Source: Mycoplana azooxidifex
GTDB lineage: Bacteria > Pseudomonadota > Alphaproteobacteria > Rhizobiales > Rhizobiaceae
Direction: 5' to 3'
DNA length: 64,000 nt
Assembly: GCF_014196765.1 (NCBI RefSeq)
Contig: NZ_JACIEE010000014.1
Location: forward strand, 1-64,000
Part shown: piece by piece, positions 7,866 to 16,305 of the stretch
How the letters are laid out: each line of letters starts with the position of its first letter
How positions within the stretch are numbered: position 1 is the first letter of the stretch
Notes under the pieces: model-generated
Told to the model about the DNA's origin: nothing
Databases searched by the model: none
Seen by the model: the letters and a program-made list of their open reading frames with translations, nothing else
Program-made: the position numbers and the translations under genes

Positions 7866-9599
7866 TCAATACAGTGTCGCCAACACGTGCCCAGCAGTCT
7901 TCACATCTCCCGTATCCTGTCCTTCGTCGAATTGCTCAAACACCGACCGTAACATTGCTTGCGCATCACGCGAACGCCCCCCTCTGGCCCAGAGTTGGGC
8001 GAGATCCGTGACCGTTCGCAACTCCCATGCGCGCGCGCGCATACTTCGACTTAACTCAATCGACCTCGTAAAGCATGCCTCGGCATCATCCGTTAGGGAA
8101 TGCGAGAGCGACAGAAGGAGCTTCGCCCTTATACGCAGTAGCTCCGGCATGTAGCAGAAGTCGCCGTTTTTCTTGACGAGCTCGATCGTCCTGTCGATCC
8201 TTGTCACACCTTCTTCGAACTGCGCGGTGGCAGCCAGTCCCTTGATGAGCGAGATCTCCAACATCGTCGTGAACACCTCGTAGGTCGCAGCATGCAGTTT
8301 TTCCAGGGAACGCCGCACCATCTCCACCCCGGCCTTTGCGTCGCCGCGGCGGATCGCCACTTCCCCTTCGAAGCCTCGGGCGACGGAAACGTAAGGTGAA
8401 AGAAAGTGAAGTCCCGCACGCGAGATCAGCCATTCGATGTGCTGCTCGGCACTGTCCAGATCGTCGCACCACAGGAAGACGGCGATGCCCCCGAGCAAGG
8501 CGATGCATAGCGTCAAGGAATGGTCCAATTCGGCCGCTTCACCAATCGCCTTGCGCGCACGAACGTCGGCTTGCCCCGGAATGCCCTGCAGCCATAGGTT
8601 CCTCGCGAGAATCCCCCCGGCCAAGTACCTTCCCTCGAAGCCGACATAGCTCGCCGGCGTCCGCTGCGCCCGCGGTTCGCCCCTCGCCGCCTCCTCCAGT
8701 TCAATGCGCGCATTTTCCAGGTCCCCCGTGAAATGCAGCGAATTGCCCAGAAAGAAATGTCCCAGTTCGACAGTGGCGGAATCCTCCATGGTCATGGCGA
8801 TTTCCGAACAACGCCTTGCATAGTGAAGGGCGGCGTTGAAGTCCCCGGTGCGCAAATTGAACATGTTCAACGGCCCCAGGACCCTTAGCTGGTCGAGTGC
8901 ATCGCCGCGCTGCTCGGCGATCTCGAGACTGCGGCTGAGTGCGGCTTGCGAGCCGTCGCGCCCGCCGTGCAAATACATCCGGGAGATGCCGAGACCCGCT
9001 TGGAGGTGCATCTCCTCAATGCTGTCGCGGGAGGTATTGTCCAGAGCGGAAAGAGCGCGTTCCGACCAGCGCTGGCATTCGGGAAAGAGCGACATCACCT
9101 GGAAAACAGGCACCGCGGCAGCGGCAAGTCCGATGCCGATTCCAACATCGCCACCGTCTCCAAAGCACCATTCCAGCGCCGCGCGAACATTGTTGATGCT
9201 GACGAAGTACGGCAGACGTTCCGGCCCGGTCGACAGTGTCGGCCAGTCGGGCCCGAACTGCTCAAGCCAGCGCCGATAGTAGGTCGCGTGGCGCGCTGCC
9301 AGCCCCGCCCGATCCTCCTCGGTCTGGCATTGAAGCGCATAGGCGCGGGTCGTATCCAGTAACCGGTAGCGCATCATCGCGCCGATGGGTCGCGTTGCCA
9401 GCAACGATTTCGCAACGAGACTGTCGATTGCGCCGAATACGTCATGCTGTTCGAGCGTCGGGCTGGAGATCACCTCCAGAGCGGCATCGAGCGTGAAGTC
9501 GCCGACGAAGATCGCCATCCGCCGAAGGGCGGTACGCTCCAGTTCGGTGAGCAGCCCAAAGCTCCAGTCAAGTGTTGCTTGAAGGGTCTTCTGGCGTGG
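7866..9599 (-). pseudogene. C-terminal part of an ATPase/winged-helix transcriptional regulator
   Basis: The frame can be followed upstream of ATG 9518 as PRQKTLQATLDWSFGLLTELERTALRRMAIF, the linker that normally follows the NB-ARC ATPase domain in large regulators with an N-terminal winged helix. A stop near 9650 and the next gene replace everything before it, so the DNA-binding and ATPase domains are missing. The remaining 550-580 residues are helical repeats of TPR character (for example RSLEIAEQRGDALDQLRVLG, EMVRRSLEKLHAATYEVF). It is probably a truncated remnant, although a free TPR protein from ATG 9518 is possible. Confidence 0.65.
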
Positions 9600-9650
9600 C
9601 GGCGCCGGTGATGGTCGCCGCGGCCGGTTTCTCTGCTCGCCCGACGGGCA

Positions 9651-11354
9651 TCATCTTTCACATTGCCTGGACATTCTTTGCCTTATGCGCACGACATTGT
9701 GCAGGTACAGGCAATAGCCCGAAATAAAATGCTCGACGTCGTCGATGCGGACCCGGAAGGCATGGTGCCGGCTGAAGAAACTTCCAGCGATTCTTTGCGG
9801 CGCTTTGAAGTACATGGCCATCTCCGGATAGAAGCAGCCCAACCGCTGATGTTCGGCACGGTGATCGATCGCCTCGACCAATGCCCGGACATCATATGGC
9901 GGCGGGAGCGGATTGCCGGTGGTCTTCATCGTGTCGACGAGCAGCAGCGTCGCCATCAACAGCTCCAGAAAGGTCGGATATGCCGTTTCTCGTTCTCGAA
10001 TGAATGGCAGGTTGCCGAAGCCGTTCTTCAACCCGAACTCGAAATATCGTTGTTCCGGATGATAGCGCGTGATCTCATTGGCGCAGTAGGCGAGCCAATG
10101 ATCGTGATGCTTCCAGTGATCCGTGCGAATGAAATGCTCGAACGCCTTGATCGCCGACGTCAGCCAAAGCGGATCTCTGTCGATCTCGTGAAGACGAAGG
10201 AGCGCCAATACCGCCTCTCCGTCATAGAAGACGATGCGGAAGCGATCCTTGACCGCGAGAGCCTCGCCCTGAAGAACATGCACGAACGCGCCGCTCGCTG
10301 GATCAAGGAATCGCTCGACGATGCCATTGGCCAAGGCGCGGGCAACGGGCAGATAACGCGCATCGCGCGTCAGCGACGTGAATTTGGCAATCGTGAGGAC
10401 CAGAACCGCCTGCGCACCGAGCTTGATTTCGCCGTGGTTCGCGTGATCCACGACGAAGAGCCGGTCGCCATCCCGTCGCATCGCGGTGCGCAGCACATGG
10501 TCGATACCCCGCGGCACGTGACGTCCGATCTCGCCGTTTCCGGTTGCCTCCCACGCCTCGAGCATCGCATAGAGTGTCCCGCAATGGCGAAGGATGTTGT
10601 AGGTGGGAATGACCGCGTCATATGCGGGGAAGTAGCCGTAGACGAAGGAACCGTCATCCCGCATCTGTCTGGTGAGGTACAAGCCGGCATTGTCGATGAG
10701 GTTTTCGATCTCGTCGGCGACCATCGGTGCGGCCCGGAGTCCCTGGCCGAAGCCGCAATCGGCAAGGATGCGGACCTCGCCCGTCCGATCGCTAAACAGG
10801 CTCTTCGTATCGAACAGGTACCATGCGGGCTGTTGCTGCACGCCGCTGGAAAGCGGCGGCTGTTTGCGTGACGTCTGCAGGTACCGGTTTATCCGTTCAA
10901 AGTTCAGTCCGAGCGGACGGCCGGCATCACAGACCCAGGCCGCGATACCGTTCAATTCCTGTTCAAGGAGAGCGGTATTGAAATTCGGGTCGAACGCGAT
11001 GCCGTGGCGGAAGTAGTTTCGCCGTCGGCCGGACAACTCGGCAAGGACCTCCGGCGGCGTGGCGAAACGAATGGAGTGTACGACGTCGATCTTGATCCAT
11101 TGCCAGCGATTTTCATCGGGCATTCGCTTCCTGAGGTGTGCGATGGCCGCGCGCCAGGCGGTGTCCAGCGTGTTTCCGACGCCCGTGGCGCAGATCGCCC
11201 GGGTTTGGGCATCCGAAACAGACACGATCAGGACGAGCTTGGGCTTGCGCCGAAAGTGCGATGAAGTGCCGTCGATGGCTTCCCCCTCGAGAGCGGCGGC
11301 CGCCTGGCGAAGGTTCGCGAGCACTCTCTCTGTCGGAACTTGCAGTTTGGTCAT
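9651..11354 (-). CDS. Large unknown protein with (alpha/alpha)-toroid-like repeats
   Basis: From ATG 11354 (with GGAGG touching the start) the product is 567 aa. Residues 1-130 form a separate N-terminal domain. From about 190 on there are repeated helical hairpins with Gly-aromatic turns: RQMRDDGSFVYGYFP, TYNILRHCGTLYAMLEAW, GAQAVLVLTIAKF, FYDGEAVLALLRLHEI. This resembles six-hairpin glycosidase, epimerase or lanthionine-cyclase-like toroids. There is no signal peptide. It lies 77 bp downstream of the autotransporter on the same strand, so the two may form an operon and it might modify the exported protein or a surface glycan. I could not assign a named family. Confidence 0.6.
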   Translation of the reverse strand: MTKLQVPTERVLANLRQAAAALEGEAIDGTSSHFRRKPKLVLIVSVSDAQTRAICATGVGNTLDTAWRAAIAHLRKRMPDENRWQWIKIDVVHSIRFATPPEVLAELSGRRRNYFRHGIAFDPNFNTALLEQELNGIAAWVCDAGRPLGLNFERINRYLQTSRKQPPLSSGVQQQPAWYLFDTKSLFSDRTGEVRILADCGFGQGLRAAPMVADEIENLIDNAGLYLTRQMRDDGSFVYGYFPAYDAVIPTYNILRHCGTLYAMLEAWEATGNGEIGRHVPRGIDHVLRTAMRRDGDRLFVVDHANHGEIKLGAQAVLVLTIAKFTSLTRDARYLPVARALANGIVERFLDPASGAFVHVLQGEALAVKDRFRIVFYDGEAVLALLRLHEIDRDPLWLTSAIKAFEHFIRTDHWKHHDHWLAYCANEITRYHPEQRYFEFGLKNGFGNLPFIRERETAYPTFLELLMATLLLVDTMKTTGNPLPPPYDVRALVEAIDHRAEHQRLGCFYPEMAMYFKAPQRIAGSFFSRHHAFRVRIDDVEHFISGYCLYLHNVVRIRQRMSRQCER

Positions 11355-11431
11355 CCTCCAGGTTCCGCGACCGCACACCCCCTGCGCCACGTCTCACAGC
11401 TTCACAAGCGGCGCGCGACCGGGCAGCTACG

Positions 11432-14400
11432 TCACCACCTGATACGCAGGCCCACATTCCCCTCGATGCCATGGAAGTCATTTCCCGAAACGTCCATGTT
11501 GTATGACACGTTTGCGTAGATGCGTGTGTTCTGGTCGAAATCCGCTGTAAGCCCGGTGCCAAGCTCCAACGTGGTTGCCTCTCGCGTCGAGGTGAAGCCA
11601 GTGGCGTTGAATGCGACTGTGCTGTCGGCGCCAAATTCGTGCCAGAGGTTGGCGAGAAGGAATGGATTGACCTTCGCGCCGTTCACATCGTAGCTGCCGA
11701 CGAGCCGTGCACCGATGCGCCCCGTCCAGGCATTTTCATCGTCAATGGTGATGCGACCGCCGGGATCATGGACTGTGTCGAAGTCCTGATGCTGCCAAAT
11801 CAACTGCGCTTGCGGCTCGATGGACCAATTCTCATGAACGTCAAATTTCGTCCCAGCCTCGAGCGAAGCCGTGAGCGCAGTTCCGTCGACATTGGAGGTG
11901 TATCGGCCGATTGAACTCGTTTCCGCGTCCAGCCAGGAATGCATGAGAACCGCGTCGACATAGCCTCCGCCGGGCCACGTGTGGGTCCAGTAGCCGCCAA
12001 TGCTGTAGGCATCGATATCCAGTGTGCCGACGGTTATGTCGAAGCGACCGAGTGCAAATCCTTCGATCTCGCCGCTGGCACGACTATAGCCCAGGAAGAG
12101 GCCCAATGTATCGTCCTGGCCATTGGCATGCTCGACCTTGTAGACAGGCGCGCCGGCCTGGATACCCCAGGTCGTCCCGTCGAAACTGGGGTTCAGAATT
12201 CCTTCCAGATCCTGACTGTAGCTTTCTCCGAACATCCGCGTCCAAACGAGGTGCTTCGGATTCTCGCTGTCGAACCAGTTCTGCTCGCCGTGACGTTCGT
12301 GGAACGTCCCGAGCGTCGAGCGGAGCAGACCGCGCGATACGCTGGGGAGAACGGTGAAAATTGGAACTTCCGGCCGGTAGGACGGTATGAACCCACTCCC
12401 GCCGCCACCGTCTCCGTCTCCGTCGCCGTCCCCATCACCGTCTCCATCCCCGTCGCCATCTCCATCGCCGTCCCCGTCACCATCCCCATCGCCGTCGCCG
12501 TCTCCATCTCCGTCCCCGTCTCCATCTCCGTCTCCATCCCCGTCGCCGTCGCCGTCTCCATCGCCGTCCCCGTCCCCGTCACCATCCCCATCACCGTCGC
12601 CGTCTCCATCGCCATCGCCGTCCCCGTCGCCGTCTCCGTCGCCATCCCCATCGCCGTCGCCATCTCCGTCTCCATCCCCGTCGCCGTCTCCATCGCCGTC
12701 TCCATCGCCGTCCCCGTCCCCGTCACCATCCCCATCACCGTCGCCGTCGCCGTCTCCATCGCCATCGCCGTCCCCGTCGCCGTCTCCGTCGCCATCCCCA
12801 TCGCCGTCGCCATCGCCATCACCGTCGCCGTCCCCATCTCCATCCGCGTCATCGCGGAGATGATTGCGCAGGTACCAATTTTCGGCCGTCTCATCCTCTT
12901 CGCCGCCTCTGAACAACAAGTACTCGTAGGCCCCGGCGGTGACCCGGTGGAGCAGGCGAAAGGATCTTGGCGCGGTGGTGCCGCCATTGGTCGCTTCCAC
13001 GACGAGGATGCCATCTTCCTGGGTTCGCGCGCCCTCTCCGCCAACATTCTCAACACCCACTCGGGTCACACCGGACGCTTCACCGCCAGAGACGACGAGC
13101 TTGTCTGCCGGCGAAGTGTCATCGCCCAGCACCGATTGGAGGAGCAACTGCCCGGAATCGCCAAGGTAGTCGCCTTGTATCGTCAGGCTATCGGTCGTCG
13201 AGTTGGAGCCGGACGCCAGATCGATCACGCCGCTGTTCTCGACGCTCACGAGGGCAGATCCGAAGGGAAGGACCGACGTTTGACGCCCGCCGCCGAAGAG
13301 CGTGCTCGTCTCGTCGATGGTCAACGTTCCGGTGGCCGTCCCGCTGTCTCCGAGCGTAAGGTGTTCCGTCATCTGCAGGGACGAACTCTCCGTAAGGGCA
13401 ATGAGCTCCCAATTCACAAGCCTCTGGGGACCGGCGCCTTGGGTATCTTCCCATGTCAGGGTGTCCCTGTTCAGTCCGCCGTCAACGCGGATTGTCTTGA
13501 GCTCGGCGTCGTCAAGGCCCCGGAACAGCGCGCGGTCGCGGTTGTCGCCCATATCGATGCCGCCGATCAAACCGCCGGTCCACACCATCGTATCCCGCCC
13601 GGTGCCCGCTTCCAGGTTGCCGGTGACCTCACCACCGGTCAGCCGAAAGGTGTCGCGGCCGGCGGCCTGCTGAACACTGGCGCTGACGCGGCCACCTTCC
13701 ATGCGGAAGAGATCGTTGCCGCTCCCCTGGTCGACGCTTCCATTGATGGAGCCCGGATCGTAGTTGATGATCGTATCATCGCCGCTTCCAAGTGCGACCG
13801 TGCTCTGAATGGTGCCGTAGTTGGTTATGTCCGTCTCGCTTGCGCCGATGACGAACACCCCATTGTTGATGAATGCGCCCGAATTGTTGACGATCCCCGT
13901 CGTGCCGTCGCCGTCGATCGTTACACCGTTGTTCAGCGTTCCGCTGTTGGTGATGCTGTTATCACTGTCACCGGTAAAACTGAACGGTGAGTTGATCGCA
14001 GAACCGGCATTGTTCACGACGGAGTAGTTCCCATCTCCGGTGATGACGAGCCCATTGTTCATGTTGCCGGAATTTTCGAAAATCACAACATCGTTGTCGT
14101 CGAGCGTCACACTGTTCAGATTGCCGGCGCTGGTGACGTTAAGCAGGCCTGTGTTCGAAGCACTGAACGGTCCGTTGAAGTTCGTGCCTGCGAGGATATC
14201 AACATAGAGTTCATCGAGACCGTTGGTGGTGTATCCGGCTGGGTTTCCGTCGCAGACGACCGTGTCTCCCGAAGAAGGAGCCGCCGGATTGCAGTCCGCG
14301 AGCGCAATGCCGGCATCGGGAAGAAAGAAGATACTCGCGAGGGCGGCCTTGCGCAGCGGATGGGTCAATTTCCGGCGTGCGATGGAGGGCGGCCGGCGAT

Positions 14401-14446
14401 GGCGTCGCTGGAACGTGTTCCTTTTACCGGACCCGCTGTTCGACAT
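11432..14446 (-). CDS. Autotransporter with long Asp-Gly repeat linker
   Basis: ATG 14446 is chosen because GGGGAG stands 6-7 bp upstream; the product is 1004 aa. The N-terminus is long and basic (about 40 residues), then a hydrophobic stretch KAALASIFFLPDAGIALA ends at a likely signal cleavage site. The passenger (about residues 50-520) consists of beta-helix-like repeats such as NNGVTIDGDG and INNGVFVIG, and GSGDDTI. Then follow about 72 Asp-Gly pairs, and from about residue 690 a C-terminal beta-barrel (HLVWTRMFGESYSQ ... LRIRW) ending in an aromatic residue as outer-membrane proteins do. It should be a type Va surface protein. The toroid-like gene follows on the same strand. Confidence 0.88.
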   Translation of the reverse strand: MSNSGSGKRNTFQRRHRRPPSIARRKLTHPLRKAALASIFFLPDAGIALADCNPAAPSSGDTVVCDGNPAGYTTNGLDELYVDILAGTNFNGPFSASNTGLLNVTSAGNLNSVTLDDNDVVIFENSGNMNNGLVITGDGNYSVVNNAGSAINSPFSFTGDSDNSITNSGTLNNGVTIDGDGTTGIVNNSGAFINNGVFVIGASETDITNYGTIQSTVALGSGDDTIINYDPGSINGSVDQGSGNDLFRMEGGRVSASVQQAAGRDTFRLTGGEVTGNLEAGTGRDTMVWTGGLIGGIDMGDNRDRALFRGLDDAELKTIRVDGGLNRDTLTWEDTQGAGPQRLVNWELIALTESSSLQMTEHLTLGDSGTATGTLTIDETSTLFGGGRQTSVLPFGSALVSVENSGVIDLASGSNSTTDSLTIQGDYLGDSGQLLLQSVLGDDTSPADKLVVSGGEASGVTRVGVENVGGEGARTQEDGILVVEATNGGTTAPRSFRLLHRVTAGAYEYLLFRGGEEDETAENWYLRNHLRDDADGDGDGDGDGDGDGDGDGDGDGDGDGDGDGDGDGDGDGDGDGDGDGDGDGDGDGDGDGDGDGDGDGDGDGDGDGDGDGDGDGDGDGDGDGDGDGDGDGDGDGDGDGDGDGDGDGDGDGDGDGDGDGDGDGDGDGDGDGDGDGDGDGGGGSGFIPSYRPEVPIFTVLPSVSRGLLRSTLGTFHERHGEQNWFDSENPKHLVWTRMFGESYSQDLEGILNPSFDGTTWGIQAGAPVYKVEHANGQDDTLGLFLGYSRASGEIEGFALGRFDITVGTLDIDAYSIGGYWTHTWPGGGYVDAVLMHSWLDAETSSIGRYTSNVDGTALTASLEAGTKFDVHENWSIEPQAQLIWQHQDFDTVHDPGGRITIDDENAWTGRIGARLVGSYDVNGAKVNPFLLANLWHEFGADSTVAFNATGFTSTREATTLELGTGLTADFDQNTRIYANVSYNMDVSGNDFHGIEGNVGLRIRW
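12411..12842 (-). repeat. Hexanucleotide-based Asp-Gly coding tract, about 72 units
   Basis: This tract of 432 bp encodes only alternating Asp and Gly in the autotransporter. Codon third positions vary (GAT/GAC, GGA/GGC/GGG), so the DNA is not a pure hexanucleotide repeat. Larger blocks are duplicated: the segment beginning GTCACCATCCCC at 12578 recurs at 12722 with only a 6-bp insertion, and a shorter related block starts at 12476. All offsets are multiples of 6, so growth by block duplication kept the Asp-Gly register. Confidence 0.95.
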
Positions 14447-14611
14447 GGTTCTCTCCCCGATCCTTGCGTTCCTTCGAGATGCTATCGATGGTGATTTCGT
14501 TCGATGTTCCAAACGCTAACAGAGTGGAAGGTTAACGCTTGATCCCGCTGGGATCGCCAGCGCCGAAGCAGTGTCCCCAATTGGCTCCCGCCCGTGCGTT
14601 TCTCGCGCAAA

Positions 14612-15859
14612 TCAAAGAAGGAGGAGCTTCTTCAGGACGGATACGACCTCCTTGTAGGGTAGCTTCGTCGCTCCTGCGACGGCGAATGGGATAAGAGCAC
14701 CCGCGGCAACTGGAACCACTGCTGATCGGCTGACCAGGACGACCGACAGCTTTCGCGACGCCTCATAATGCTTCGCCGGATCCGACATCTCACTGTCAGG
14801 TTCGGGTGTGGGGTCTGAAAATACGTTTCGCCCGATTGCCTTCCGTTCTGCCGCTCTGCAGTATTGGGTCGCCTGTGCGCCAAGCAGCGCCAGCCCTCCT
14901 TCCCTGAGACGGGAAAGCGGAGGCGTAAACGCGGACAGCGGATAGGCGAAGAAGCTGATGACGATCGCCAGCCAACCGCTCATCACCATGGTGAAGGTGG
15001 TCATCGTCAAGCCTTCGTGAAGAAAGTTCTTGGCAACCGCTGCGGCCACGGCACAGCTCATCCCGAAAACAAAGAAAACATATGCATTGGGGTATTGCGC
15101 AAGAAAGGCCAGCCCGCCCTTGCCGTCAGGATGGGTAGCGACCAGGCGCAAGTCCAGCCTTGCAAGCCCACGCAACAATTGCGCCCATACGAAATGCCGC
15201 CAGATCCCGCGCAAGAAGAGGAAGACGAACAGCGGCAGGCTGAAGCATATCGACCACCATCCTGCCGCCGAGATCCTGTTGCCTGCCGGGAGGTGTTCAA
15301 CCGCCCAGGAAGAGGTACCGACCGTGTGGAAGTTGAGATAGGAGAGACAGGACGCAAATATCGCCAGTAGCAAGCATACGAGTTCTGCTACGCGCGAATC
15401 GCGCTTCCGAAGCGCCGCCGAAACGATTGCCGCAGCTTCTGGAATGGACGCCGGCGCAATGATCGGTGCGCGGACCATCTGCGACAATTTCGCCTGTAAC
15501 CCTCGTTCCACTTGCTGCTCGGCGAGAACAAAAGCGCCGATTCCGATGAAGAACTTCGCCCACACACCAAGATCGGCCAGATAGGCACCGCGGCCGTGGT
15601 CCAGCGAAAAGCTGCGCGGAAGGCCCAGCAGGAACGGCACGCCCCATGCCAGCGCCACGAACAGCGCAGCACGCGCGGGCGCACGCAGCGCACTTTGGCG
15701 CAGCAACTTGAGTTGTTCCTGCAATTCGAAGAACGGACCGCCATGCGAGGCAAGAAACTCGCCAAGCTCCGTCGCGTTGGAGGCCGTCCGGGGATCTTTT
15801 GGTCCCAGGTGAGAGGAGGGCTCGGAGTGAGCTTCATTCATCGCTTCGGTCACTCCCAT
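14612..15859 (-). CDS. Multi-pass membrane protein of unknown function
   Basis: The product is 415 aa. A hydrophilic N-terminus (about 55 residues) is followed by membrane segments: AALFVALAWGVPFLLGLP, FFIGIGAFVLAE, VAELVCLLLAIFASCLSYL, WWSICFSLPLFVFLFLRGI, AYVFFVFGMSCAVAAAV and LAIVISFFAYPLSAF. A last hydrophobic stretch lies near the C-terminus. I recognise no named family. An ATG 18 bp further in (15841) is an alternative start. The promoter region is shared, divergently, with the sulfatase gene and contains one of the two identical 26-bp boxes, which links it to the Bat and HAD units. Confidence 0.7.
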   Translation of the reverse strand: MGVTEAMNEAHSEPSSHLGPKDPRTASNATELGEFLASHGGPFFELQEQLKLLRQSALRAPARAALFVALAWGVPFLLGLPRSFSLDHGRGAYLADLGVWAKFFIGIGAFVLAEQQVERGLQAKLSQMVRAPIIAPASIPEAAAIVSAALRKRDSRVAELVCLLLAIFASCLSYLNFHTVGTSSWAVEHLPAGNRISAAGWWSICFSLPLFVFLFLRGIWRHFVWAQLLRGLARLDLRLVATHPDGKGGLAFLAQYPNAYVFFVFGMSCAVAAAVAKNFLHEGLTMTTFTMVMSGWLAIVISFFAYPLSAFTPPLSRLREGGLALLGAQATQYCRAAERKAIGRNVFSDPTPEPDSEMSDPAKHYEASRKLSVVLVSRSAVVPVAAGALIPFAVAGATKLPYKEVVSVLKKLLLL

Positions 15860-16305
15860 GGGGAAGCAGATCTTGGGGCGAAACGCCGACGCATAGAAAG
15901 CCTATCTTGCTGACGGAAATGCGCAAGTCGTTCGCCCGGGAGAACATGTTCGTACCTGTTCGCACCTGTCGGTTTTAGGTGATTGAGCAAGTATGTATCG
16001 GTCGCACAGCCGCGGGAGGCGACCCCATCTGTGAGTGCAGGAGTGGCGGGAGTAACACCGCGACAATCCCAGGCAGCGACCGCACTGTCAGAACGGAACG
16101 CAAGATTTCTTGCGAGCACCACGAGGGAGACTTGTCGAGATCAGTTCCTATCCCATTTCCTGTTTGGGCCATCGATCGACGATGCCCGCTATGCTTCGTC
16201 AAATTATGAAGTTCCTGCGCTGATGGAACCGGCCGATGGCCGGTTCACGACAAGCTCGCATAGTCCCATGCTTTCCACGCATTCAAGCTGATCGAGGAGC
16301 AGAAA
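15860..16305. other. Divergent intergenic region, membrane protein / sulfatase
   Basis: These 446 bp hold no convincing gene. Besides the 26-bp box at 15942-15967 it must contain the promoters for both divergent genes. The sulfatase start is preceded by a GAGGAG ribosome-binding site. Short open frames in it lack ribosome-binding sites and family signatures. Confidence 0.6.
15942..15967 (+). promoter_or_regulatory. 26-bp conserved box, copy 1 (candidate operator)
   Basis: The box consists of the palindrome GAACATGTTC overlapping two 10-bp direct repeats, TGTTCGTACC and TGTTCGCACC. It is identical over 26 bp to 24786-24811. It lies 83 bp upstream of the membrane-protein start and about 340 bp upstream of the sulfatase start. 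Tandem 10-bp half-sites are typical of response-regulator binding sites; which regulator binds is unknown. Confidence 0.7.

Noticed and set aside
12411-12842. Possible CRISPR or minisatellite array
   Set aside because: There are no constant repeats with unique spacers. The periodicity is 6 bp within a coding region.
12387-12863. Plus-strand frame of about 72 Ser-Pro repeats
   Set aside because: It is the exact antisense of the Asp-Gly tract. The minus strand has a complete autotransporter with signal peptide, ribosome-binding site and barrel.
11939-13990. 683-codon plus-strand open frame
   Set aside because: It is antisense to the autotransporter and driven by the GC-rich repeat; it has Val-Ala-Val-Pro low-complexity content and no signature.
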